A stretch of 64,000 bases of DNA from Planctomycetota bacterium (GTDB lineage: Bacteria > Planctomycetota > UBA1135 > GCA-002686595). Shown piece after piece: positions 16,985 through 25,778 of this stretch. The stretch lies in assembly GCA_012959525.1 (NCBI GenBank), contig DUDB01000080.1, forward strand, positions 122,130-186,129, read 5' to 3'. The notes beneath the pieces were generated by a model that was not told where the DNA came from, did no database searches, and worked only from the letters and a program-made list of their open reading frames with translations. Numbering within the stretch: the first letter of the stretch is position 1; each line of letters opens with the position of its first letter. Made by a program: the position numbers and the translations under genes.

Positions 16985-19264
16985 CTACCCCTCTAGCTCC
17001 TCGACCAACTTTCCGACCGACTCATCCCCCGGTGAGAGGGCTTGCAGCTTCTTCGCCCAGCCGAGGGCCACCTCCTTGTGACCCTCATCCCGGTGCAGGG
17101 TGGCGAGGGCGTGCAGGATCTCGCGGTCGGTGGGGAAGGTGCGCTGGGCCTGTTCGAGGGCGGCGATAGCGCCTGCGCGGTTGCCCAGGCTGTCCAGGGC
17201 CAGGGCGTGGGCGTAGGCGAAGCGCGCCTCGCCGGGTGCGAGCCCCATGGCCTGGGACAGACTGTTCAACGCGTCGTGCAGGCGGTCGGTGCGCGCGAGC
17301 AACAGACCGAGAGCATGGTGCAGGGCCGGGTTGCCAGGAGCGATCTTCAGGCCCGCGCGCAACAGCGATTCGGCTTCGGTCTCGTCGCCCTCGCGGCGGA
17401 GCAGGTCGGCCAGGTTGACGTACACGGGCACGAAGTGGGGCTCGAGGGATAGCGCGGTGCGCAGGTGCGCAATGGCATCGGCCAGGTGGTCTTGCTCGGT
17501 GGCGATCTGGGCCAGGTTGACGTGGGAGCTGGCGCGCTCGGCGCTCTCCATCTCCGCGTCGTGCAGCTCGGCCAGCGCCGCGTTGAGGGGCGTCGCGATC
17601 AGGTCGGGCAACTGCTGGGTCGTGAACGAGGCCAGCGTGCGGCCGGCGTTGACGCGCACCAGGCGAGCGGGATCCTCCAGCAGGGTGAAGGCCAGGTTGG
17701 CGCGCTGCTGCAGGGGTAGCACCTGCAGGCCGTCTACCGCCGCCGCTCTCACAAGGGGGCTGGGGTCTGCGAGACCCGCAGCCATGGTGGGGAAGGTTGT
17801 CTGGTCCACGTAGGTGGGTAGGTGGGAGAGGGCCGTGGCACGCACGATGGCAGGCTGCTCGGGGCTGGCGACGATCTCGGCCAAGAGCGATCCGGCGCTG
17901 GAGGAACCGGTGCGGGCGGCGTGCAGGGCGCGCGCGAAGTGGGGCTGTGTGCTGCGACCCTCAGGGAACCATTCGCGCACCGCATCGGCAGCCCAGGTGG
18001 CGGATTGATCGTCGTGGCACTGTGTGCAGGCGTTGGGCGTGCCCAGCTCCACACTCAGGTCCGGGCGCGGGACGCGCAGAGAGTGATCGCGGCGCGGGTC
18101 GACCACCATGTAGGTGCGCGTAGGCATGTGGCACTCCACACACTGGGCACCGGCGCTGTCCGGAGCATGGTGATGGTGTTCGGGAGCGTCGTACTTCTCC
18201 GGCAGATGACACTGGGCACACAGGGCGTTGCCCTCGAAGCGCAGGCGCGCGGAGTGGGGGTCGTGGCAGTCGCCGCAGGTCACGCCCTTCGTATGCATCT
18301 TGCTCTGCAGGAACGAACCGTAGACGTAGACCTCGTCCAGGATCTGACCATCGGCGTGGTACAGGCCCTCATCCAGGAGACTCAGGCGGTAGTTGTCATG
18401 AAATGACGAACCATCCACCGGCGTCTCGTGCAGCACGCTGCGGCGTGAGTGGCAGCGCGCGCAGGTCTCGGTTTGCGCGCGGCTCGAGCGCTCGACCGAG
18501 CGCACCGCGTTGCCCGTCTCGGAATCCATCTCCCACACTCCACCATTCGCGTCCGCCAGGCTGATGGCCAGTCCGTTGGGAACGTTGGGGGAGGCGCCGG
18601 CCTGGGCCCAGCTCACGTGGGCCTGGGCGGGGCCGTGGCAGGTCTCGCAGGACACGTCGTCCTCAAGCCAGGTGGTCTTGTACTCGTTGGACTTGGGGTC
18701 GTAGCCCTTCTTCAGACCCGTCGAGTGACAGGAGGCGCACATGAAGTTCCAGGTCTGGTTCGGGCCGGTCCAGTGCAATTCGTCTCCGGCGGGGATGGGC
18801 TCGTCGGGATAGATGTGGAACCAGCGCTGCCCACCCTGGTCGGCGGGCCGGGTGTCCCAACAGGTCGGCAGGGTCTGCATTCGACCGCCGGGGAACTCGA
18901 CGAGGTACTGCTGCAGGGGCGCCACGCCGAAGACCCAGGCGACCTTGTAGTCTCGGGCCTCGCCATCGGGGCCCGCCGTGTTCACAAAGAAACCACCCTC
19001 GCGCTGGGTGAAGTGCGAGGTGCTCCCAAAGTGCTCAAGGCTGGCGTCCTCGAAATCCCCGAGCACGGTGGCGGCGTTGGCGGGCTGCATAGCCAGGTCG
19101 TGGTGGGAGCCGGCCCAGAGCTCGGCTTGGTCAGCGTGGCAGGACAGACAGGAAGCCGAGCCGGCGAAGGCGGGACCCTCTGCCTCGGAGATCGGATCGA
19201 CCTGGGGATCGGACGGCTGGCAGCCGATCAGGCAGAGGGCGAGGATCCACGGGGTGCGGGGCAT
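16985..19264 (-). CDS. Octaheme c-type cytochrome lipoprotein with HEAT and TPR repeats
   Basis: A 759-residue predicted lipoprotein; its signal peptide (WILALCLIGC) ends at Cys15. Eight CxxCH heme-binding motifs lie in the first half: CLSCH (near 39), CASCH, CETCH, CARCH, CGDCH, CAQCH, CVECH and CTQCH. This resembles cytochrome c554/c-prime-type multiheme proteins. The second half has HEAT-like repeats (LADPSPLVRAAAVDGLQVLP, LLEDPARLVRVNAG), then at least four TPRs (HLRTALSLEPHFVPVYVNLA, HHALGLLLARTDRLHDALNS, YAHALALDSLGNRAGAIAAL). It is probably a periplasmic or surface electron carrier with a protein-docking scaffold. The redox partner is not evident. Confidence 0.9.
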   Translation of the reverse strand: MPRTPWILALCLIGCQPSDPQVDPISEAEGPAFAGSASCLSCHADQAELWAGSHHDLAMQPANAATVLGDFEDASLEHFGSTSHFTQREGGFFVNTAGPDGEARDYKVAWVFGVAPLQQYLVEFPGGRMQTLPTCWDTRPADQGGQRWFHIYPDEPIPAGDELHWTGPNQTWNFMCASCHSTGLKKGYDPKSNEYKTTWLEDDVSCETCHGPAQAHVSWAQAGASPNVPNGLAISLADANGGVWEMDSETGNAVRSVERSSRAQTETCARCHSRRSVLHETPVDGSSFHDNYRLSLLDEGLYHADGQILDEVYVYGSFLQSKMHTKGVTCGDCHDPHSARLRFEGNALCAQCHLPEKYDAPEHHHHAPDSAGAQCVECHMPTRTYMVVDPRRDHSLRVPRPDLSVELGTPNACTQCHDDQSATWAADAVREWFPEGRSTQPHFARALHAARTGSSSAGSLLAEIVASPEQPAIVRATALSHLPTYVDQTTFPTMAAGLADPSPLVRAAAVDGLQVLPLQQRANLAFTLLEDPARLVRVNAGRTLASFTTQQLPDLIATPLNAALAELHDAEMESAERASSHVNLAQIATEQDHLADAIAHLRTALSLEPHFVPVYVNLADLLRREGDETEAESLLRAGLKIAPGNPALHHALGLLLARTDRLHDALNSLSQAMGLAPGEARFAYAHALALDSLGNRAGAIAALEQAQRTFPTDREILHALATLHRDEGHKEVALGWAKKLQALSPGDESVGKLVEELEG

Positions 19265-19350
19265 GGGGGGATCCTAGCGTGCTCGGGCCCAAAGCAATCG
19301 AGATCCTTGGTTGGACCCGGACCCCCCGCGCCGTCATCCTGTGGTCGTCC

Positions 19351-21111
19351 ATGACCCTCGCCCCCGCTCCCCGACGCGATCTGTACGCGCTCCTGGCCCT
19401 GCTCGTCCTCGTCAAGGGCTGGATGATCGCGGCCATCTCTGACGTTTTCCTCTACGGCGAGGAGCTCGAGAAGGGCACCGCGGCCAAGGCCATGATCGAT
19501 GGCCTCGCCATCGACCACCACCAGCTGGCCTACCACTACTACGAAGGCGGAGGCTTCCTGATCAGCCACCTGAAGGCTCTGGCGTTCCTGATGGTGGGTG
19601 AGAACCTGTTGGCCCACAAGCTGCTGGGGCTGTTCACCTGCGCTCTGGTGATGAGCTACGGCTGGCGGCTCTTGGCTCACCACTGCGGCCGGCGTGAGGC
19701 CTTGATGTTCGGTCTCCTGTTCATCTTCGGCCCGCGGGCCGCGCAAAAAATCAGCCTGCTCAGCCTGGGCATTCACTTCGAGGCCATGTTCTTTGGCGTC
19801 CTGATGCTCGACCAGTGCCTGCGACTTATGAAGAGCCATCTGGGCGAAGACCCGACGCGCGCTCTGCTGCGTCTGGGAGTCGTGGCGGGGTTGGGCATCT
19901 TCTTCAGCTACCAGATGGCCGTGTTCGTGGGCGGGGTGGGTCTGGCCCTCTTGATTTCGCGGCCGGGTATCGTCTTCTCTCGGGGAGGTGGCTTTGGACT
20001 ATTGGGCCTGGTGCTCGGTGCCCTGCCGTTGATCTGGATGGGCTCCCTCGTCGGGGGGGAATTGTTCAACGTGCACGGACGCTCATTGGTGACCGACGAG
20101 AGCCGTTTGGAATTGCTGGGCACCTTCCTGGACTCGGTCTACGCAGAGCGCGGGGGATTCGATTTGCTCACGCGCATCGTCTATCCCCTCGCCGGGATCG
20201 GTGCGCTGGCCTTCGCACTCCTGCGTGGGGGACTGGTGCCCCGTTTCCTGGCGGGCATCGCCCTCCTCTGGATCGCGGCCTGGATCGGATCGGGGTTCAT
20301 TCTCCCTGAACATGACTACGCCTTCGATTGGATGCGCATGATGCCCCTGTGGATCGTGGTCCTTCTGGTGGGCTCGATCATGGCGGCCCGAACGGGACGC
20401 GGGGGCACCGCCGTCGTTGGTGCGCTTTGCGTGCTAGGGCTTTGGAACACGGCTGGCATCCTCGGAGAGGCGCGGCCGTGGAGCCCCTTCCAGAACCTGG
20501 GGCTGCTTCAGCGCGTCAAGGGCTACCACTACCTGGGCTACGTGCCCAAGGTGCTGCCGCACCTGTCGGGCGAGCGCGCGAGGCAGCTGCGGCGCCTCGC
20601 GGGATTCGACGAGCCGCATCCCGAGCTCCTCCACGCCGACCTGGCCGCCATGGGCTTGTCGGATCTGGATCAGGATTTCGCCGCCGACCTCCAGCTTGTC
20701 GAGGAGCTCGGGGGTGAGCAGCACCTGGACTGGGTGCGCGGCCTCGGCCGGCAGCTGGTGGGGGCGACCCAAGGGGACGTGGCGCGCGCCCTCACGGCGG
20801 CCGACGGGATGGGACGGGAATTGGGCGATCGGCTGGCCGAGGCGGTGGGCCGCGTGGGCAGCGACTGGAAGGTCAGCCCTGAATCCCTGAGCGCGGAGGT
20901 CGCCGCGCACATGGCTTCGCCTCGCGGATCGGCCTACCTAGTGGGCGCGGGCGCACGCTTCGTGCGCTCCTTCGTGGTGGGGCCGGGCACCTTCTCCTAC
21001 TACCTCAACCTGGACGCGGCCCGTGAGTGGATCGCCCAGCAGCCGCTTGCCACCCGCGAGTACCTGACCCGCGGGCTGGAAGAGGAGTGGGCGCGCTGGC
21101 TCCTGGACTGA
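19351..21111 (+). CDS. Polytopic membrane protein, GT-C glycosyltransferase-like
   Basis: A 586-residue protein from ATG 19351, chosen because the upstream in-frame codons give a non-hydrophobic extension overlapping the divergent promoter region. About nine to ten hydrophobic helices cover the first 380 residues, including YALLALLVLVKGWMIAAI, LLGLFTCALVMSYGWRLL, AGLGIFFSYQMAVFVGGVGL and MMPLWIVVLLVGSIMAA. An acidic first loop (DVFLYGEELEKGTAAKAM) and the HHQLAYHYYEGGG segment resemble the first loop of GT-C glycosyltransferases, but no family can be named with confidence. The C-terminal 190 residues are soluble and helical. It is divergent from the octaheme gene and convergent with the YdcF-like gene. 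Confidence 0.65.
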   Translation: MTLAPAPRRDLYALLALLVLVKGWMIAAISDVFLYGEELEKGTAAKAMIDGLAIDHHQLAYHYYEGGGFLISHLKALAFLMVGENLLAHKLLGLFTCALVMSYGWRLLAHHCGRREALMFGLLFIFGPRAAQKISLLSLGIHFEAMFFGVLMLDQCLRLMKSHLGEDPTRALLRLGVVAGLGIFFSYQMAVFVGGVGLALLISRPGIVFSRGGGFGLLGLVLGALPLIWMGSLVGGELFNVHGRSLVTDESRLELLGTFLDSVYAERGGFDLLTRIVYPLAGIGALAFALLRGGLVPRFLAGIALLWIAAWIGSGFILPEHDYAFDWMRMMPLWIVVLLVGSIMAARTGRGGTAVVGALCVLGLWNTAGILGEARPWSPFQNLGLLQRVKGYHYLGYVPKVLPHLSGERARQLRRLAGFDEPHPELLHADLAAMGLSDLDQDFAADLQLVEELGGEQHLDWVRGLGRQLVGATQGDVARALTAADGMGRELGDRLAEAVGRVGSDWKVSPESLSAEVAAHMASPRGSAYLVGAGARFVRSFVVGPGTFSYYLNLDAAREWIAQQPLATREYLTRGLEEEWARWLLD

Positions 21112-21125
21112 GGGCCTGGCGCGTC

Positions 21126-21866
21126 CTATTCGGTCAGGCGATACCAGATCCGCCCCACCCACTCGTGGATGCCCCAGGTGCTCTCGAGCAGGGCGCGTGA
21201 GAAGGGCGTGATGGCGCCCAGGTCGCGGGCGGGCCAGGGGTGGATGCCCATGGGGGCGGGGATGACCTTCAACCCCGCCTGCTCGAAGGCCCGCTTGGCG
21301 CGCGGCATGTGCCAGGCGTGGGTGACCAGGATGATCCGTGCACATCCCGCTTTGGACAGGACCTCCGCCGAGTAGCGGGCGTTGTCCCGGGTGGAGAGCG
21401 AGCGCTTCTCCGCCCAGCGCACCTCCACGTTGAACTCCTCTTGCAGCGTCGTGCGCATGAGCCCTGCCAGGGGCGGCTCCTTCGGACCCAGAGATCCACC
21501 ACTGACCAACACGGGCGTCTCGCCGCGCCGCGCGAGGCGCGCACCGTAGCGCAGCCGCTCGAGAGTCAGGGGCGAGACCGTGGCTCCACCCATCTCGGGC
21601 GCGGCGGACTGGAAGTCGGCGCCCAGGATCACGATCGCGTCGGCATCCGGTAGGGGGCCCGTGGGCGGCAGGGGATCGGTTGTCTGCAGGCTGATCAGGA
21701 GCGCGGCCGAGACCACGGGCAGGGTCAGGAGCAAGAGGCTGCCGAGCCCCAGCACCATGCACAGACGCCCCAACCTGCGCCGTCCACGGAGCAGCGCCAG
21801 ACCCAGTAGCGCGAGCAGCAGGTTGCCCACCGGGGGCATGATCAGCGTTTCGATCAGGTGCGCCAC
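21126..21866 (-). CDS. YdcF/SanA-like DUF218 membrane protein
   Basis: A 246-residue protein. The start is GTG 21866, one base after the stop of the upstream oxidoreductase gene; a longer in-frame reading would add 53 non-conserved residues overlapping that gene. Two N-terminal helices (GNLLLALLGLALL, MVLGLGSLLLLTLPVVSAAL) precede a DUF218 domain with DADAIVILGADF, LVSGGSLGP, SLSTRDNARYSAEVL and IILVTHAWHMPRAKRAFEQA. The family acts at the envelope; E. coli SanA affects barrier function, but the biochemical role is not settled. It is the last gene of the GMC/Gfo-Idh/YdcF operon. Confidence 0.87.
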   Translation of the reverse strand: MAHLIETLIMPPVGNLLLALLGLALLRGRRRLGRLCMVLGLGSLLLLTLPVVSAALLISLQTTDPLPPTGPLPDADAIVILGADFQSAAPEMGGATVSPLTLERLRYGARLARRGETPVLVSGGSLGPKEPPLAGLMRTTLQEEFNVEVRWAEKRSLSTRDNARYSAEVLSKAGCARIILVTHAWHMPRAKRAFEQAGLKVIPAPMGIHPWPARDLGAITPFSRALLESTWGIHEWVGRIWYRLTE

Positions 21867-21867
21867 G

Positions 21868-22917
21868 CTAGCCCCCCAGGCGTGAGAGAACTGAGAGGAG
21901 ACCGCGCGCCAAGGGTGCGCCGGGGTCCGTGAGGGGAGTGGCGCGGTAGCGGCCCAAACGCTCAAGCCAATAGTCCACCACCGTGTCCTCCACCGCGGCC
22001 TCCAGGGGATAGCCCATACCGCCATCGCGCACGTCCCGCAGCACGCGCAAGAGGCCCACGCGCTTCATGGCCTCCTGACGGGCGATGAGGCTGGCGCCCT
22101 CGGGATCCTCTGCGGTGAGAGAGGCCTCGGCCTCGTCGAGCTCGGCCACGTGGTCGCCGACCCTCACGCTGCGGCAGAGGCCGCCTTGGACAGCGACCTC
22201 CAGGTGCAAGGCGCTCGGCGTCTCCCGAGCTTGATCGCAGAGACTGCCCTTGGAGCCGATCACCTGCACCCAGCCCGAGCCGTAGTCCCGGGGCTCGACG
22301 ATGGTGGCTTGGGCCCCGTTGTCCAGATGGAGGCTGCGCTCAAAGAGCCCGTTCTCCACGGGCTTGCGGCGGGCGCGCCGGATTCCCCCGGCTCCCAGGA
22401 TCGTCTTGGCCGTCGCCAGACCGTGGTAGGCATAGCCCGACTTCCACAAAACCAATTCGTCGAGCTCACCGAGAACGCCTGAGGCCAGGCAATCCTGGAC
22501 GGGCTTGATCCAGGGCAGGAACGCGCAGTCTTCCGGTACGCCTACGCGACGGAAACCCGACAGGCATGCGATGTGCCGGAAGTGGCGGAAGCGGACCACG
22601 GGCGTGTCGATCAGGAGGTCCGTGTCAGAGGCGCCAAGACTCAAGAGCTGCTGCAGCACGGACGGCACCGCGTCCTTACCGACGGCTACGTACAAGAGGT
22701 CCACCCCTTGGAGGTCGTGCAGGTCAGAGAGGGGCACGACCGGCCACTCGCGTCCGGCGGCTTCCAGGGTGCGCGCCGTGCGGGCGTACAGGCCAACGAC
22801 CTCGAAGGACTCCTCTATGGCGCACAGCGCAGGTAGCACCGCCTCGCGGACTCGCTTGCCCACGCCGACGACTGCGATGCGGCGCTTGCCGTTGGTTGAA
22901 GTGCCCGTGGTGCTCAC
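21868..22917 (-). CDS. Gfo/Idh/MocA-family oxidoreductase, atypical
   Basis: A 349-residue protein with an N-terminal Rossmann fold (RRIAVVGVGKRVREAVLPAL). Family members oxidise sugars or related compounds with NAD(P). The usual EKP motif, whose Lys is catalytic in many members, is replaced by DLLIDTPVVRF, so activity may differ or be absent. The gene overlaps the GMC oxidoreductase by ATGA (22914-22917) and is followed at one base by the YdcF-like gene, so all three are translationally coupled. Confidence 0.8.
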   Translation of the reverse strand: MSTTGTSTNGKRRIAVVGVGKRVREAVLPALCAIEESFEVVGLYARTARTLEAAGREWPVVPLSDLHDLQGVDLLYVAVGKDAVPSVLQQLLSLGASDTDLLIDTPVVRFRHFRHIACLSGFRRVGVPEDCAFLPWIKPVQDCLASGVLGELDELVLWKSGYAYHGLATAKTILGAGGIRRARRKPVENGLFERSLHLDNGAQATIVEPRDYGSGWVQVIGSKGSLCDQARETPSALHLEVAVQGGLCRSVRVGDHVAELDEAEASLTAEDPEGASLIARQEAMKRVGLLRVLRDVRDGGMGYPLEAAVEDTVVDYWLERLGRYRATPLTDPGAPLARGLLSVLSRLGG

Positions 22918-24557
22918 GCCCCGCTCCCTTGCAACTCACTGCGCAGGTGTCGGGCCAGTCGAATGGACAGGGCGACGATGGTCCAGGTGGGATTGGCGCA
23001 GCCGCTGGTGGGGAAGACCGAGGCGCCCGCGCAGTAGAGGTTTGAGGTGGAGTGCACCCGGCAATGGGGGGTGACCACCGAGGACTGCGGGTCGGTGCCC
23101 ATGCGCGTCGTGCCCATGTGGTGCGAGGCGTCCTGGGTGATGGGCCAGGGGTCGGCCTGCTCGAGATCGGGCCCGAGGGTGCCCAGACCCGTGCGCTCGA
23201 ACTCCTCGCGGAGGACTTCGTGCAGGGCCAGGAGCGATGCCCGGTCACGCTTACTCGTGTCGTGGCTCACCTGCGCCACCGGTCGGCCGTTGGGGTCCGC
23301 GTCCTGGGCCAGGGTCACGCGGTTCTCCGCCCGTGGTTCCATCTCCATGAAGTTGCGCAGCCGCACGCGTCGAACCTTGGGGGATCGACCGGACAGGCGG
23401 AAGAACGCGTAGGTCAATACGCTGGGCAGGTGCAGTGCCACGCGCAGCCCGAGGGCCGCCGTCCCCAGCGCCGAGCGACGCGTGTTGGAGAGGTCGCTGT
23501 CGTCGCCGGTTTCGGAGTAGTCGCGCATGGCTATGACGGCTTGCCCCTGGCTCTTGGTCCAAAAGGTAAGGAGACCCCTGCACTTCTTGACGAACAGAAC
23601 GAGGCACTCCACCCCCTCGTTGTCGGACCAGGGGAACAGGGGCTCCATGCGCACGTAGGCGTTGACGAGCTCACGCTGCGTCTGAACCTCGTTGGGCAGG
23701 TGCAGTCCAGCGTAGCCCGCGTTGGCACCCACCTGGCAGCCGAAAAAGTAGGGCAGGCTCTGAACCGGCTGTGCCAGCTTCAGAATGCCGCAGTAGTTCT
23801 TCGGGTGGTTCATCATGTAGCGCCCCACCTGGTCGTGTTCGTTCCCCAGGTTGGTGTCCAGCAGCAGGCGCGCGTTTTCAATGCCGCCGGCGGCCAGCAC
23901 AAAGGTGCGCCCGCGGATCGGGACCCGGCGGCCGCTGCGGGTCTGGGCGATGGCGCTCTCCACAACGCCCTGCTCGGATTCCAGCTCCACCAGCGTGGCG
24001 TCGAGGAGGAGGTCGGTGTCCTCGCCCTCGCAGCACGACTTCCACTCCCGTCCAAAATCCTGCGCGTCGGCAGCGGCCAGGAAGATCTTCTCGCGCAGGC
24101 CATCCCAGGCGGGTTCGCGTTCGCCCTCGGTGCGCAGGGTGTCGAATCCGCCCGCGGCGTAGAGCTCTGGCGGCGGGAAGCGGTAGCGCGCGGAGGCCTG
24201 GGCGTAGTAGTCGTCCAGCTCCGCACGGTCCAAGGGCCAACCCGATTGCTCCAGGTAGGGCCGCGTCTGCAGATCCACGTCGTCGAGCGGACTGGAGAGT
24301 CCGGACCAGGTGCTTGAGGCTCCTCCAAGCACACGCTCGCGTGAGTAGGCCTTGACGTGGATCCCCGTGCTCTGGACCTCGCGCAGGCGATCGCCCCGTG
24401 GCGTCGGTTTCTCTAGGCCGCTCTCGAGTACGCAGATCCGGAAGCCTTGGCCCCCCAGCTCCCGGGCCAGGGTCATGCCCGCCGGACCCGAACCCACGAT
24501 GACCACGTCGTAGTCGGGGGGGGCGGCCAGGCCGGGGTCGTCGAGGTCGGCGATCAT
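22914..24557 (-). CDS. GMC-family FAD-dependent oxidoreductase
   Basis: A 547-residue flavoprotein. The FAD-binding motif YDVVIVGSGPAGMTLARELG lies at about 16-35, VLESG follows, and GGASSTWSGLSSP marks the second FAD contact. The C-terminal substrate domain carries HHMGTTRMG, the catalytic His region, and NPTWTIVALSIRLA. GMC enzymes oxidise alcohols, often sugars or sterols. It has no signal peptide and shares an ATGA overlap with the Gfo/Idh gene downstream. The pair suggests sequential oxidation of a sugar-like compound; the substrate is unknown. Confidence 0.9.
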   Translation of the reverse strand: MIADLDDPGLAAPPDYDVVIVGSGPAGMTLARELGGQGFRICVLESGLEKPTPRGDRLREVQSTGIHVKAYSRERVLGGASSTWSGLSSPLDDVDLQTRPYLEQSGWPLDRAELDDYYAQASARYRFPPPELYAAGGFDTLRTEGEREPAWDGLREKIFLAAADAQDFGREWKSCCEGEDTDLLLDATLVELESEQGVVESAIAQTRSGRRVPIRGRTFVLAAGGIENARLLLDTNLGNEHDQVGRYMMNHPKNYCGILKLAQPVQSLPYFFGCQVGANAGYAGLHLPNEVQTQRELVNAYVRMEPLFPWSDNEGVECLVLFVKKCRGLLTFWTKSQGQAVIAMRDYSETGDDSDLSNTRRSALGTAALGLRVALHLPSVLTYAFFRLSGRSPKVRRVRLRNFMEMEPRAENRVTLAQDADPNGRPVAQVSHDTSKRDRASLLALHEVLREEFERTGLGTLGPDLEQADPWPITQDASHHMGTTRMGTDPQSSVVTPHCRVHSTSNLYCAGASVFPTSGCANPTWTIVALSIRLARHLRSELQGSGA

Positions 24558-24699
24558 GGTGGGGGAGTCGGAGTTCGGCGCATGCGCGCGGCCTCGTCCT
24601 CGTGGCTCGCAGCCTAGCGGTGGCGCATGTGGGTTCCAAGGCGGATACTGGGCCCTTCCTCGTCACGGATTCGAACCCACCACCCCGACCTCCACACAG

Positions 24700-25758
24700 A
24701 TGAAATCCACCGCCCTCCTCGTTGCCTTGACCCTCGCACTCTCCCCCGCGTTTGGATTCAGCCAGAACGCACAAGAGGCAGAGCCCTTTCGGCTCGTCTA
24801 CGAGGGGGGTGAGGGGCCTGGCAAGGGCAAGCACGTGGTGTTGATCGCGGGGGACGAGGAGTACCGCTCCGAAGAGGTCATGCCCATGCTGGGCAGGATT
24901 CTCGCCTTCCACCACGGTTTCCGTTGCACCGTTCTCTTCTCCACGGATCCCGAATCAGGTGTCATCGACCCCAAGAACCAGACCCACATTCCCGGGCTGG
25001 AGGTGCTGGAATCCGCGGACATGATGGTGATGTTCCTGCGCTTTCGGGAGCTACCGGACGCGGACATGAAGCACATCGTGGACTATGTGGATGCGGGCAA
25101 GCCCATCTTGGGGGTCCGAACGGCGACCCACGCGTTCAATTACTCTCGTGACAAAGAGAGCCTCTACGCGCACTACTCCTTCCGCAACGGCAAATGGTCG
25201 GGAGGGTTTGGCCGGCAGATCCTTGGAGAGACGTGGGTCAACCACCACGGCGGGCACGGAAGCCAGAGCACGCGTGGGATGATTGAGCCGTTCAACGGGG
25301 CACACCCCATCCTGCGTGGGGTACGTGACGTCTGGGGTACGACGGACGTCTACGGAATTCGGGATCTTCCCGAGGACGCGAAGGTGTTGTTGCGTGGTGC
25401 CGTTCTGCAGGGCATGAAGCCCGACTCACCCTTGTTGGATGGGCCCAAGAACTCGCCCATGATGCCCATTTTCTGGATCCGTGAAATCGACTCCACACTC
25501 GACAAGCCGATGCGCACGGCCTGCACGACCATTGGCGCGGCGACGGACTTCGCCAGCGCTGGCGTGCGTCGCATCATGGTGAACAGCTGCTACTGGGGAA
25601 TGCGCATGGAAGACAAGATGCCCGCGGTGAGTGATGTTTCGATCGTCGGCGAGTTCAAGCCCACGAACTTCGGCTTCGGAAAGTTCGTACCGGGCATTCG
25701 ACCCGAGGATCACGCCTGGCCCAAGAAGGCTGCGGCGGACAAGTCGGACGATAAGTGA
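24700..25758 (+). CDS. Secreted ThuA-like domain protein
   Basis: A 352-residue protein from ATG 24700, which gives a clear signal peptide (MKSTALLVALTLALSPAFGF). The body matches the ThuA-like (class I glutamine-amidotransferase-like) fold seen in planctomycete secreted proteins: GKHVVLIAGDEEYRSEEVMP, ADMMVMFLRFRELP, GKPILGVRTATHAFNYS and NHHGGHGSQSTRG. The Cys nucleophile of amidotransferases is absent at GVRTATHAF, as usual in this family. ThuA relatives are tied to sugar metabolism but have no firm reaction. The gene is divergent from the GMC oxidoreductase and convergent with the propeller gene. Confidence 0.85.
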   Translation: MKSTALLVALTLALSPAFGFSQNAQEAEPFRLVYEGGEGPGKGKHVVLIAGDEEYRSEEVMPMLGRILAFHHGFRCTVLFSTDPESGVIDPKNQTHIPGLEVLESADMMVMFLRFRELPDADMKHIVDYVDAGKPILGVRTATHAFNYSRDKESLYAHYSFRNGKWSGGFGRQILGETWVNHHGGHGSQSTRGMIEPFNGAHPILRGVRDVWGTTDVYGIRDLPEDAKVLLRGAVLQGMKPDSPLLDGPKNSPMMPIFWIREIDSTLDKPMRTACTTIGAATDFASAGVRRIMVNSCYWGMRMEDKMPAVSDVSIVGEFKPTNFGFGKFVPGIRPEDHAWPKKAAADKSDDK

Positions 25759-25778
25759 GCCCGCGGCTCCGGCCGCGT

